Source: Kitagawia praeruptora (lineage: Eukaryota; Streptophyta; Magnoliopsida; Apiales; Apiaceae). Taken from it: a DNA stretch of 64,000 nt. The stretch is taken from assembly GCA_037693485.1 (NCBI GenBank), contig CM075346.1, forward strand, positions 132,390,501 to 132,454,500, given 5' to 3'. The notes beneath the pieces are model-generated. The model worked only from the letters and a program-made list of their open reading frames with translations. It was not told the origin of the DNA and searched no databases. The first letter of the stretch is position 1. The number at the start of each line of letters is the position of its first letter. Of this stretch, positions 11,356-23,019 are shown piece after piece. A program made the position numbers and the translations under genes.

Positions 11356-12475
11356 GTTGACCCGAATTGAACAAGAAATTTTTTACTAACATTAACTGGT
11401 TTCTGTTTTATGTTCTTTGCTTTGCAGGATTAGTAGTCATCAACAACTATTCACAAGGAACCTGGTCTAGTTATTCAGCAATGAAAAGTTAAGAAGTTAT
11501 CAAGAAAGATTATGGTTTAGATTATGGTTCTGAAAACAGTACTCGAAGTATGAAGACAAGAGGTTCTAAGTTTACAAAGGTTTGAAAGTTCCAAGTAGAG
11601 CGAGCAGCCGAGGTTTCTGGGAAGCTATTTAGATGGTTCAAGAGGTTCCAGGGTTGTTTCATCCTACGAATAATGGACATTCCTGGGGTTATAAGCAAGC
11701 TTCCAATGTATTCTATGAAAGCATTGGATGAGAAATCAGTTCATACAAGTCAGTTCGGAAGAAGAAAGAAGTATTGTTTGAACAATTAGAGAGTATTTAC
11801 GACGAGTTTTGCAGTCTGATGATAATGATCTACGAGAAGTCGGCTTCAGAAAAGTTTCCAGGTTAGTTTTCAGCAGGATTCTTTGATTTTTGATTTGAGG
11901 ATTTAATTTGGAATTTGCATACAGAAGCGTAGTGTATCCTGTTTCTTACGCCGAGTTAGCTCATGTAAGCTTGGATGCACGATGTGAAAATTATGCATTT
12001 TCTCAAAAGGAGTAAATAAAGGGTGAACCTCTTGATGGGAAGCTGTTGAGGTGTCACTCGCTTTTCAAGACTTCTAGATATACAAAAGACATGTGAAGAC
12101 ATTGAAGACAAAGATTACCTAAGAAGATACAAGAGTAAGCAGAAGTATGATGACATCCTAGAAACCTCAGAAGTGTCCTTGGAAAGATTTTGCAAAATTA
12201 TTAGAAGAATGTATAGAGAATGACTAGCAGTTGAAGAATGAAGATTTGTCATAAGAATGAGTTTCGAAGAAGAAGAAGAGAACATGTTCCTCGCTAAGAA
12301 AGAAGTTGATCAATATTATGTTTACTAAAACATTATGTGTCCTGTTTCTTACGCTGAGTTAGCTCATGTAAGCTTGGATACGTGTTGTTGAAGTAATACA
12401 TTTTAAGGGAAGTGATTAAGCATTGGACCCCAGATTAGAAAGTTGAATAGGTTCCTTTCGCATTGCATGACTTCA

Positions 12476-12492
12476 AGGAACCGGGGGGTACT
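12476..12492 (+). promoter_or_regulatory. Polypurine tract before the 3' LTR
   Basis: AAGGAACCGGGGGGTACT lies directly upstream of the TG start of the 3' LTR at 12493, the position where plus-strand synthesis is primed in LTR elements. Confidence 0.75.
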
Positions 12493-13372
12493 TGTTGTGC
12501 CCAAAATCTCCATGGGCTAGATTTAGGCCCAATAAGCTATATGGTCCAATCCATATGAGCCAGAAGATAGATCCAGTACGAGTTGTGATGGTCAGATAGA
12601 AGAAATGACTAAGGAAGTATGAATATCAGGAGGTTCCCAATGGTTAGGAAGCTGAGCTGAGCACTAGAAGACCAGGTTCCTCCCTGCAGAAGAGTTCAAG
12701 ACAGCCTAGCAGCAGTAGAAAAGACAGCAAGAGCATATGGGAACCACAAAGAGGCTCCCCAAACTAATATATTTGTTATTTGTGCAGGTACAAGTACCTT
12801 TAATGAGGTCCCTAAGCAATATGTCCCGAAATAAGGAGGTTCCTGAGAAACAGGTTCCTAGACAGAGGTTCCTGAGAACCAGGTTCCTGAGACATAGGTT
12901 CCTGAGCACCAGGTTCCTGAACGTAGCCAATCAGAATGAGACCGAATTATTATTGGAGTGTAATTCTAGGGCGCAGTTGATCCTAGAATGCCTCTAATAG
13001 ACATGAGAATTATAGTAGGGTACGAACTCGAGTTCTACTCTACTTAGCCAACTAGTTCGTGAAAGGCTCTAAAGGAACCTGAGTCCTACACGAATTAGAC
13101 AACCGAATACAGCTGGTCAAGCAGAATCAGCTTCGCATTAGAACTACGTGAGCTTGATCCCTATATAAACAAGGGTACGTAGGCACCTTGAGAGGACGGC
13201 CACAGATCTCGCTAATGGAACCTGCGATGATTCTCGTAACCTCTCAAGCTCAGCTCACCCCCACCATCAAATCACACCCAAATCATCAAAAATAGCCAAT
13301 TACATGTGTTACACTTGTAAATTCCAGTGGGCCTCCGAAAATCACGTTGATTACGAAAATCCTCCATCAACA
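12493..13372 (+). repeat. 3' LTR of the non-coding retrotransposon
   Basis: 880 bp, essentially identical to 2543-3422, ending CATCAACA and followed by the second GATAT target copy. Confidence 0.92.
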
Positions 13373-13525
13373 GATATAATTATAAGACTTTTTCGTATTG
13401 GGTGCCCCTGGCGGGGTCCTTTAGAATAAAAGAAAATTGAGGGGGACTCATTGTAAGAGAGGGTCTCATTATAAGAGGAGTCTCATTATAAGAGGGGTCT
13501 CATTTGAGCAGCCACATATATATAT
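13373..13525. mobile_element. TA-tract MITE family C, right part, and its outer flank
   Basis: After the GATAT duplication the sequence resumes the arm complementary to 2332-2405, with GCCCCTGGCGGGGT at 13404-13417. The outer part has three short repeats of GTCTCATTATAAGAG-like sequence and ends GTCTCATTTGAG before TA. The left copy does not show the matching outer end, so element C is probably truncated there. Confidence 0.65.
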
Positions 13526-14582
13526 AGGGTCTTGCCTAAATGAGAACCCTCACTTATGATGAGATATGAGATCTAATCCTAGCCTTATATTTTTTATATC
13601 TAAATTAAATCCTAGCCCCACAATTATTGTTTAAAATTTTATTTTTTATATTATTCATTTAATTCAACATCATCTTCCACAATCATTTTTCCATACTCCG
13701 GTCACCATCTCCGGCGACAAATTCCGACCACCCAAAAAATCTCCACCGGTAAACAGAAAATCACCGCACTGCCGCCACCACCTCCGGTCACCACCAACAA
13801 AAATCACCACCTGTAAACAGAAAATCACCACACTCCGCCACCTCCCGCCACCACCACCAACAAAAATCACCACCAAATGACGAAAATCACCACAACCAAA
13901 AACATTACAAATCACCCCATCTCCCCCACCACCCGCCACCACCTGCTACTACCACTAAAAATCATCACCGGAAGCCGAAAATCACCACCGAAAACAGAAA
14001 ATCACCACCGAAAAATGAAAAATACCAACTGCATTCAGAAAATCACCGTCACGCCACCGCTTATCACCACCTTCACGCCACATCTTATCAACGAATTTAT
14101 AGATGAACACAAATCGTCAAATGTCAAACGAAAATTACCAATTTTTTTAAAAACGAATCAGATCTGCATAATTAACACGCGCCACCGCGCAACCTTCACT
14201 ACCACCAACGAATCAGTGTACTGAGATGAGTCGGTGACTCGGGAGAGGCGACGAATTGAGAGAGGAGAGGAGAAAGGGGGAGAGGTGAAGAGAGAGTTCG
14301 AATTGGCCGGAATCAGTGGTGAGGTGGTCGAAATCGTTGAGTGAGGTGGTCTGGTCGGAATTGGTGTGCGGCGGGCGGCGGTCGGTGTGGTGGCGGGGGA
14401 GCAGGGGATGAGTGCGTGTGTTTGTGTGTGTGCTGTGCGTGTGGTGTGTGTATGCGTGTGTTGTGTGTGTAGTGGGTATGTGTTTAAAATGTGTGGTTAT
14501 GATTTAATTAGATGTAAAAAATGTGGGGCTGAGATTAGATCTTAGTTCTCATTTTAATTGTGGGTTCTCATTTGAGTAAAAT

Positions 14583-14585
<3 letters not shown>
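13526..14585. mobile_element. Non-autonomous TIR element, family D, copy 2 (complete, ~1.06 kb)
   Basis: Left end AGGGTCTTGCCTAAATGAG and right end (other strand) AGGATTTTACTCAAATGAG form terminal inverted repeats of about 25 bp, with TA tracts outside both. The interior is CCACC-rich on the left and GTGTG-rich on the right. The 115-codon frame at 13877 is the same low-complexity Thr/His run as in copy 1 and is not called a gene. Superfamily is not settled: the ends touch TA, consistent with a TA target or with preference for TA microsatellites. Confidence 0.78.

Positions 14586-14659
<74 letters not shown>
14586..14659. repeat. Long (TA)n tract
   Basis: About 37 consecutive TA dinucleotides separating elements D and E. 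Confidence 0.95.
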
Positions 14660-14661
<2 letters not shown>

Positions 14662-15321
14662 GGGTAAAATGGCTTAATCATAACTGAACTCTTGCAAGTG
14701 AGTCACTGAACTAAAAAAGTTTGCAGTCAACTCATTAAACTAGTCAATTCATTAAACTGATAAAAACTTGCATTTAGGTAACTGCCGTTAACATGCACTA
14801 ACGGAATGAACGGAAAACACTGTTCATCAACTACTCCGGTGACCTGCAACTTTCCGGTCACCAAAATCGAACTCAAAGCTTGATAAAAACTAGCACAAAT
14901 CGAAGGTTATGCCTCCAGGAATCGATTTTAATTATTCAAACATGCAAACAACGGCTTAAATGCCGGATTTAACTAAGTTGGTGCCGGAATTTAAGTTTTC
15001 CGATCAACTACGAATTAAACTCAAAAATTTATGAACAAATATGTACGCAATCCTCAGACAACAAGCTAACACTCAAGAACAGTGAAGAACACTCAAGAAC
15101 GAATTAAACATAATTAAGCAAAAAAATTAAAAAAAAAAAGTAAAAAAACTAACGGATTCCGTTAAAGTCAAAGATGAGTTAACGTTTGTGCAAAAATTTT
15201 AATGTTCAATGACTAAATAGCAAGTTAAGTCTAGTTCAGTGATCCGTTAGCAAGCTTTTTGAGTTCAGTGACTCACTTGCAAGTTGGGGCTGAGTTTAGT
15301 TATGATTAAGCCATTTTACCC
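14662..15321. mobile_element. TIR element family E, copy 2 (complete, 660 bp)
   Basis: Terminal inverted repeats: left GGGTAAAATGGCTTAATC, right its reverse complement (GATTAAGCCATTTTACCC at 15304-15321). The repeat continues inward with AAGTGAGTCACTGAACT on both arms, about 90 bp in all with gaps. No coding capacity. A left-end fragment of the same family lies at 1787. Confidence 0.82.
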
Positions 15322-15830
15322 ATATATTTTCAAATTTATATTAAATGAGTCTAGTCATAAAGATCATTTGTTCCCTGTGAAATATATCACAAAGAAACCA
15401 AGGCAATACTACGTGCTGTGATGTGAACCAAAAGTTGGATTTGGTTTAGCAAAATGAAAAATCAAAACAAACTTTCATCTGGAACATTCAAAAGGTAGAA
15501 GGATCGGGCCAAAAATACCAATAAGTTAAAAAATCAGATTGAGAAGATAATAAATTAACACTTAAAAAGATAGTCTAAAACCATATAATGAAGATGGAAC
15601 TGTCTGTCCACAAATACAATGCTAGGCATATATATAAGCATTCTGATAATCAATGAGAAGGAACATATTCTTAAATCAATCATAAAGTTTCAATAGTAAA
15701 CTACTGCAATAATGAGCAAAGATTACACTCTGGTTCACTACTTGGTGAAACTTAATATGAGTGGGAGGTTCTGACTCCTGATCTTTGAACTAAAGAGATT
15801 AGTCTCGAGCTCCATAACCGCTTACAATGC
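15322..15830. other. AT-rich 3' flank of the enoyl-CoA reductase gene
   Basis: No frame or element recognised. It lies downstream of the minus-strand stop codon, so it should include the 3' untranslated region and polyadenylation site. Confidence 0.4.
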
Positions 15831-18800
15831 TTACAGAAATGGTGGTAGTATCACCCACCTTCTGGGATACTTAGGCCGGCCTTCCTTCCCATCAAAGAGC
15901 TGCAAGCAAAAAGAGCAGAATAAATAATGGAGATCAAAGTATAGGAAAACTTAAAACTTCCTAATGAGACCATTTTATTTATCAAGATAATTCTGGCAAC
16001 AATCCTAGGAAAAAAAAACTTATGTAACAAGATTACACCGGATATTTACAGATGCATTTTAAAAACCGACTGAGATGAAAGCTCATGTTTACAAATTAAA
16101 ACCTAGTATCAGCCAGAAATGCAATGCAGTGGTACAATGGGACTCGGTCTACCTAAATAGTAGATTACACTGGATATTTAACAATAACACTCAGATGGAA
16201 ACTAGAAATGTGTTTAATATTAGAACCCACAAAAACAAAAATGTTTCTTGATCAAGTAGAGTATGAGCATATATGTACGTATAAGCCAATTCTAAATATA
16301 ATTCTACGCAGTTTATAAGCAAAGAAAACAGTTTACCCTCTTTAATCGACGGTGCTTTGCAAGAGCCCAATTTGTCATGATAAAAGCAGCAACAAATAAG
16401 AAGACATAGCCTGCAACTGTCTGTGTTGCGATATTGAAGCCCAGCCACTGATATATTTCTGTGGTGTAATTTGCACAGGTCACAATGTTGAACAAAAATC
16501 CACGTGGGATTTGATAGCCTCCACTTCCGTCACCTCGAAGGTTCCTCAGTATTATATGACAATAGAGGTTTGAAACTTGACAAAGTATACCAAATCCAAA
16601 TCCAATCTTCATTTGAAGGTCAGTTACTGGTGTATAAAGAGGGTGATTTACGTAGTAAGCAATGTAAGCACCAAAAGACCAGTAATACGCACAGTTCCGA
16701 AACACATTTGAAACTGGCGACGTTGCATGGCTGAAACGATGGACAAAAAATGTTTCCATGATACGTTTGAAGTAGTGGAAGCACCAGTAGTACAAGGCAT
16801 AAGTTTGAACGGGGTGGATGACACGCTCCCCTTTGAATCCGAGGTATTGGTATACAGGGAAGAAGTAGAAGATTGGATAGATGAGAAGAGGACCCAAGTA
16901 TTCCCAAAAGAACAGTATAGGATAGGAAACTTGAGGACCCAAGTCCTTGAACACTACTGTTAATTGGTCTCCATTGCCATCAGTATACTCTTTGAGACTT
17001 TTTTTAGACTGAAGAACAGTAGGCTTCTCCTTTGATCCAGATTTAATGGGGAGGGTTAGCCTCTGTCTAGAGGGATAGTATTTCTTAGCTGTTTATTATA
17101 AGACATGCATGTCAGAAGTACGGAGTAAAATATAATTAACAGGCAATAATATAGGCGTATAGTTGGTTTATGTTCTAAAAGTAATTTACATAAATTAGAA
17201 ACCACAGTACTGATTTATAAATGTGATTAATGACATTCATTATATAAATTCAAGCATGGCTCTGTAAAGACTCACAAGACATTGCTATTGCATTTTCCAA
17301 TGCTCCACTATACATAAATGAGTGTGCATCATTCATGAAAAAAAAATATATAGGTACTAAAACTCAGCCATAACTTATACTCCCTCCGTCCCAGCCAGTT
17401 CTTTACATGGCGGCTGGGCACGGAGGTCAAGAATAGTGGGTGTAATATTGTTAAAATAAATGAGGTAGTGGGTGTAATAGTGATTTTATTGTTAAAATAA
17501 GTGAAGTAGTGGGTGTAATAGTGATTTTATTGTTAAAATAAGTTAAGTAGTGGGTGAAATAGTGTAAAGTATTGTTAAAATAAGTGAAGTAGTGGGTGTA
17601 ATAGTGTTAAAACTTACTATTTTGGGTAATGTAAAGAAATGGTGGGACGGCCCAAAAAGGAAATTGTAAAGAAATGGATGGGACAGAGGGAGTATTCCTT
17701 AAAAGACACACTCACTGAGAATGACCAACAAGAATGTCAGGCTTCTTATAAATATGCTACAGCTGAAAAATAACATCATCTATGTAAAAGTCCCTTCGCA
17801 TTTGTGCAAACAAGGAAAATCTTATATTAATTACGACAAATGAAAACTTAAACTCACAACTTGCTTTTAAAATATGGCCAAGTTAAAAAGATACAGAACC
17901 CAAATGTCTTGTGTAGAATCGAAATCACGGAGGTATATAAACGCTAAACAAGTGGTGTTTTACTTATGGTTGTTTTTATAAATTCGTGGACTCTTTTAGT
18001 ACTAACTTTGGATCTCACCGTTATCCTTCACTATATATTTTAGTCTTTTCTATGTAAACCTTCAGATGATCAGTGAAAATCCTGTTGAAACTAAAGCCAT
18101 TCCTTTCTCAGAAATAGAACCATTTAATGTAGGAATTTTCAGGCTATCCTCTCCTCGGCAGTCAGCACTACTACTGATAACATCTATGTTTAGGGGTAAT
18201 AGAACAGAGAGTTTATTGGGTAACCACTTCTGGAAGCAATAATGGCAGTTTAAAATTAACACTCAGAATCTTAATGTAGTAGTCTGTTTTATTGCTTTTG
18301 ATAAATAGAATCTTAAAATAGTAACTGAGCAATCTCTTGATCTGGGCCTTGACCATGGCCGTAGGCTATTCAGCTTATCTTTTAATATTCAGCATATCTA
18401 TTAAATTTAAAGTTTATGTCTAAGAACTAAGAAGTCATTAAAATATCAAAACAAACTTTCTTCTGAATTGTAAGAAACTCAACAGCTTTATCTATTAAAA
18501 TATCAATGTGTTTGATCACAGCTCCTAGGCTCCCCCCATTACAATAACTTCCCTTTCCAGTTCTAGTGGGAAGGGATCACCCTTTTTTTAAAAAGTCTCT
18601 TACGAATTTGTCATAACATTAGCAAACATGCATCAAGATTTGCTACAACCTTTTCGTATCTAGTCTCCATGTGCATTGGTTCAAAGTATTACTAAGTAAG
18701 CCTACACACTGCAAACCGATTTGTATGACAAGGAGTATTAGATTGTGCGAATGCTGATCTATTGTATAGTAACCGTGATTTCAACTACTGTAATTCTAGC

Positions 18801-19145
18801 TGGTTTTTCTAGTTTGTACACTATTTCTGACCAAATTACGATAATCTTTTACTTAATTACCAAAAATAATAGATACTAGTACAATTTAAGTATACAACTT
18901 GTTCAGTATTAGAAATTTCAGCTCAATGAAAGAATCACTTACTTCGCTTATGAATTGCTTCTTGCAGATCAGCGACAGTAGCCTGCAACAAAAACCATAA
19001 AAAAACACACACAATTCAATTCAAGAAAAATATCAAAAAAACAACAAAACCCATCTAAAAAAACAACAAAACTTACAGAATCATTGAGCTCAACTTGACC
19101 CTTAATGAGTTCTCTACCACTTCGAGTAGTGACAGTCACCTTCAT
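15831..19145 (-). CDS. ECR: Very-long-chain enoyl-CoA reductase (ECR/CER10-type), four coding exons, 309 aa
   Basis: Coding exons in transcript order: 19145-19077, 18982-18943, 17088-16337, 15899-15831. All junctions are GT-AG and phases agree (23 codons; 13 codons +1; 752 bp; 22 codons plus TAA), giving 309 aa, close to the ~310 aa usual for plant ECR. Known role: the last step of ER fatty-acid elongation, reducing trans-2-enoyl-CoA with NADPH for waxes, sphingolipids and seed lipids. Seen: an N-terminal ubiquitin-like part (start [13 protein letters not shown]), then hydrophobic segments, SHATSP at residues 156-161, [20 protein letters not shown] at about 226-245, and a C-terminal [10 protein letters not shown]. 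This is the steroid 5-alpha-reductase-type domain of the family, and the NYTTE tyrosine probably matches the catalytic Tyr of yeast Tsc13. No break is seen. Intron 2 (17089-18942) holds a Stowaway MITE. The gene appears functional. Confidence 0.95.
17380..17692. mobile_element. Stowaway MITE (313 bp) in intron 2 of the reductase gene
   Basis: CTCCCTCCGTCCC at the left end and GGGACAGAGGGAG at the right, with TA on both sides (17378-17379, 17693-17694): the signature of Stowaway elements (Tc1/mariner group). The interior has about four tandem copies of a ~40 bp unit containing AGTAGTGGGTGTAATAGTG. It sits in the intron and does not touch splice sites. Confidence 0.92.
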
Positions 19146-19944
19146 ATTTTCCAGAAATGAGAGTGACCCAGTTCAAGATTTGTAGATTAAAAGAGACCCT
19201 TTTGATGAATTTAAAGAACAAGAACAAGATCTAAGCGAACAAAAGACTAATGAATTTATAATCAAATTAATTGTGGATGGGTAAAATATAGTTGGGGGTT
19301 TAGGATAGGCCCACACACACTGTGTGTATTTGTGTGTGTGTTTTAAGGCATTTGGTTAGGGGTAGATGAGCGAACCGTTTCGAGCCTTCTTTTATCATAA
19401 GTTACAACGACTTTTATTTAAAAACAAATTAATTTGGTTGAAATTGCATTTATGGACCATCCTAAATCAAATACATTTCAATTTTTTTTATTAAATGATA
19501 GTCCGTGGGACCGTGTGTTTATAAAATTTATTTAAATTAATTACTAATTTATTACTAAGAAATTATCATAAATATAACTTTATTAATTTATTTATTTAAC
19601 GATTTTATTATTTTTTGAAATTATTTCAAAAATATGATTTGTGGCTAAAAACAACCAAGTGAACTTCCTTTTACGTTTTTTGGAAAATAATTAAAATTAT
19701 ATAATATTTAAATAAGATTACTTTAAGAAAATAGATAATCATGATTCAAATAGTTACTTGCAATTCATTATATTATAATAAAAAATTATAATATAATTGA
19801 ATTTCAATAATTCTAATAATTTATTAAAAAATATTATAGAATTTTAAGAAAAAAAGGAATTTAAGAGTGTAACGAAATTTGTCGAATTACAATTACAAAG
19901 AAGTTTTAATTATTAATAAAGATTTTTGGGCTTTTCTCATAAAT
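19146..19944. promoter_or_regulatory. Upstream region of the reductase gene
   Basis: Expected 5' UTR and promoter of the minus-strand reductase gene. Seen: a CA/GT microsatellite at about 19310-19342 (CACACACAC facing GTGTGTGTG) and very AT-rich sequence beyond 19400. No clear TATA box can be singled out. Confidence 0.4.
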
Positions 19945-20242
19945 ATATATAAAAAAGTAAGTTTTTGCAATTTTACTATTCTTAAAAAAAGCTATTTGCA
20001 ATTTTACTAACCTAAGTTTCAAAATTGCAAAAATACTACCTTTTAGGGCAACCCTGCCCAGCTGCCCAACCTGCCCAGCCGTGCAATCACATTCAACTTT
20101 TTTTTTTAAAGAAGGGTGCTATTTTGGGTTCCATGGCCCCGCAGGGGCATATTCAACCAAATGCAACCACATTCAACTGAATGCAACTAAATTTCTGATT
20201 TCAAGTTTCATTTGTCAGATGTCATTTTCGACCTCATTTTTG

Positions 20243-20310
<68 letters not shown>

Positions 20311-20544
20311 CAAAAATGAGGTCGAAAATGACAAATGAAAAATGGAACATGAAATCAGCTACTGAATGCAACTAGTTGAATGCAACCACATTCCAATTTA
20401 TTTATTTTTTTAAGAAGGGTGCTATTTGGGTTCCATGGCCCCGCAGGGGCATATTCAACCAAATGCAACCACATTCAACTGAATGCAACTAAATTTCTGA
20501 TTTCAAGTTTCATTTGTCAGATGTCATTTTCGACCTCATTTTTG

Positions 20545-20612
<68 letters not shown>

Positions 20613-21145
20613 CAAAAATGAGGTCGAAAATGACAAATGAAAAATGGAACATGAAATCAGCTACTGAATGCAACTAGTTGAATGCAACCACATTCCAATT
20701 TATTTATTTTTTTAAGAAGGGTGCTATTTGGGTTCCATGGCCCCGCAGGGGCATATTCAACCAAATGCAACCACATTCAACTGAATGCAACTAAATTTCT
20801 GATTTCAAGTTCCATTTGTCAGATGTCATTTTCGACCTCATTTTTGAACTCTAGTATATATATATATATATATACTAGAGTTCAAAAATGAGGTCGAAAA
20901 TGACAAATGAAAAATGGAACATGAAATCAGCTACTGAATGCAACTAGTTGAATGCAACTAGTTGAATGCAACCACATTTTCAACCACATTCCAATTTATT
21001 TATTTTTTTAAGAAGGGTGCTATTTGGGTTCCATGGCCCCGCAGGGGCATATTCAACCAAATGCAACCACATTCAACTGAATGCAACTAAATTTCTGATT
21101 TCAAGTTCCATTTGTCAGATGTCATTTTCGACCTCATTTTTGAAC

Positions 21146-21199
<54 letters not shown>

Positions 21200-21451
21200 G
21201 TTCAAAAATGAGGTCGAAAATGACAAATGAAAAATGGAACATGAAATCAGCTACTGAATGCAACTAGTTGAATGCAACCACATTTTCAACCACATTCCAA
21301 TTTATTTATTTTTTTAAGAAGGGTGCTATTTGGGTTCCATAGCCCCGCAGGGGCATATTCAACTGAATGCAACCACATTCAACTGAATGCAACTAAATTT
21401 CTGATTTCAAGTTCCATTTGTCAGATGTCATTTTCGACCTCATTTTTGAAC

Positions 21452-21497
<46 letters not shown>

Positions 21498-22080
21498 GTT
21501 CAAAAATGAGGTCGAAAATGACAAATGAAAAATGGAACATGAAATCAACAACTGAATGCAACCAGTTGAATGTGGTTGCATTTGGTTGAATATTGCCCCT
21601 GGCGGGGCCTTGTAACCCAAATCCACCAAAATCACCCACCTTAAAAAAAGTTGAATGTGGTTGAATATTGCCCCTGGCGGGGCCATGCAACCAAAATCCA
21701 CCAAAATCACCCACCTTAAATAAAAGTTGAAAGTGATTGCATTTGGTTGAATATTCCCCTGCGGGGCCATGGAACCCAAATAGCACCCTTCTTTAAAAAA
21801 AATAAAAATTGAATGTGGTTGCATTTGGTTGAATGTGGTTACATTTGGTTGAATATGCCCCTGCGGGGCCATGGAACCCAAAATAGCACCCTTCTTTATA
21901 TAAAAAAAAAGTACACAGGCGGGAAGGAGCAGAAAAGGGGAGGGGGGAGGGTTAGGGTTAGGGTTGGTATTTTTGCAATTTTGAAACTTAAGTTGGTAAA
22001 ATTGCAATTAATTAAAGAAGATGGTATTTTTGCAAATATAAACTTTAAATCTAGTATTTTTGGGAAATTCCCAAGATTTT
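19945..22080. mobile_element. Inverted-repeat element G, copy 1, with internal tandem array
   Basis: Left end (19950-20040) carries GCAATTTTACTAACCTAAG and CAAAATTGCAAAAATACTAC; the right end (21965-22065) is the inverted equivalent, so the element is bounded by long degenerate terminal inverted repeats. The interior is a five-unit tandem array (20093-21556) followed by four half-units in the opposite orientation (21560-21900), each with the GCCCC/GGGGC mini-hairpin. A related element lies at 33895-36945. No protein is encoded; frames here are TA-tract (Tyr-Ile) artefacts. Confidence 0.72.
20093..21556. repeat. Five-unit ~300 bp tandem array with TA-tract centres
   Basis: Units repeat at 20129, 20431, 20733, 21029 and 21335 (measured at TTCCATGGCCCCGC or TTCCATAGCCCCGC), spacing 296-306 bp. 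In each unit a TA tract of variable length sits between inverted arms CATTTTCGACCTCATTTTTG and its complement, and each has GCCCCGCAGGGGC. Units differ mainly in TA length and a short ATGCAACTAGTTGA duplication. Confidence 0.92.
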
Positions 22081-22297
22081 TTACAAATCAATATGTATGT
22101 TATAATATACGAATTGTAATTTTATATTGAATTACAACAATTCTAGGAGATATGAATATGATGTAAAATATTATATAGATGAAATAAAATTTAGTATCGA
22201 AGTATAATTCAAACCGAATTTCACTTATTAAAAAAAATATTTTTATAATATTTAATTAAAAATATTTTTTGAAAATCAAGAAAGCACACCCTACATG

Positions 22298-22560
22298 TTT
22301 TTTTTTTGACAAAATGCAAATTCATTCCATTAAATTAAAGCAAGTCTAGTCAGGACAAACCCCCAACTGATAATGCAATCAGGTTGATAAACAAATAAAC
22401 GAGCCAAACAAATAGCCGTATTGTTTCCAGACTGCTTAACATAATGAATCCAAGGATTCTTGAAACTGAAAATGAATACAAAGGCTTCTCGAGTAATCCA
22501 GCCTACATCAGTCCCGAAAAAGGTAGCTTCACAATTGATCTTCACAATAGTTCCCTGGCT
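22298..22560 (-). pseudogene. 3' end of a retroelement-type RNase H reading frame with A-tail (5' truncated)
   Basis: On the minus strand, residues resembling the end of plant RNase H-like domains (VKQSGNNTAICLARLFVYQ, the usual R-x-GN-x-xAH-x-LAR theme with H replaced by I) run to a stop at 22330. They are followed by GAATTTGCATTTTGTC and a run of A (T-run 22298-22308 on the plus strand). That layout is typical of 5'-truncated LINE insertions. No reverse transcriptase part is visible, so a captured RNase H fragment is an alternative. Confidence 0.5.
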
Positions 22561-23019
22561 GTTACGGTGTTTAGGCGACTAAGTTTCGAAAACTAAGCAA
22601 TGAGGAACAAGAATCCTCGAATAATGAACAACTTTAATTTATGAAAGGTGAGCACATGCGATCTCCACCGTTCCAAGCATACCCCTGCTATCTACATGCC
22701 GGGAACCAGTTATAGACATGCCGAAAGTATTAATGATGCGATAAATCCAGATCTCCCAAAACTCCATCCGAATCATTCTCATTGATACCAACACAAAAAC
22801 ATAACAACGCATAACAACACAAACAATTGGGTACTACAACATACGCCAAAAGGCGAGACAGGAAAAATCGGACCTTTGATTTCAAAAGATCTGATTTATT
22901 CAGAAAACAAATCAAGCTCAAGCTCAAATCCGAAACAGATCCGAAAATAAACTCGATTGGAATCTTCGAGGTTTAAACAACACTCGATTTTATTGAATTA
23001 GAAACAAGCAGAGGGCAGA
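22561..23019. other. Unassigned spacer
   Basis: No supported gene, repeat or RNA. Frames of ~60 codons show no recognisable domain. Confidence 0.4.

Larger units (their letters stand above)
2543..13372 (+). mobile_element. Large non-coding LTR retrotransposon (LARD-type), 10,830 bp
   Basis: Two 880 bp LTRs (2543-3422, 12493-13372) start TGTTGTGCCC and end CATCAACA. A GATAT duplication flanks the element (2538-2542, 13373-13377). A primer-binding-like site follows the 5' LTR and a polypurine tract precedes the 3' LTR. The LTRs show only three visible differences, so insertion is recent. The 9,070 bp interior has no gag, protease, reverse transcriptase or integrase in any frame, so it must have been mobilised in trans; this fits the class of large retrotransposon derivatives. 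It splits MITE family C. The interior has a 31-bp tandem hairpin array, an 81-bp duplication, two polypurine-like copies and many AGGTTCC words. The parent lineage cannot be named from this sequence. Confidence 0.92.

Noticed and set aside
20081..21496. Frames containing long Tyr-Ile runs
   Set aside because: Translation of TA microsatellites; no gene.
21945..21976. Telomere-like GGGTTAGGGTTAGGGTT
   Set aside because: Only two to three units, TTAGGG rather than the usual plant TTTAGGG, and inside the end of element G; not evidence of a telomere.
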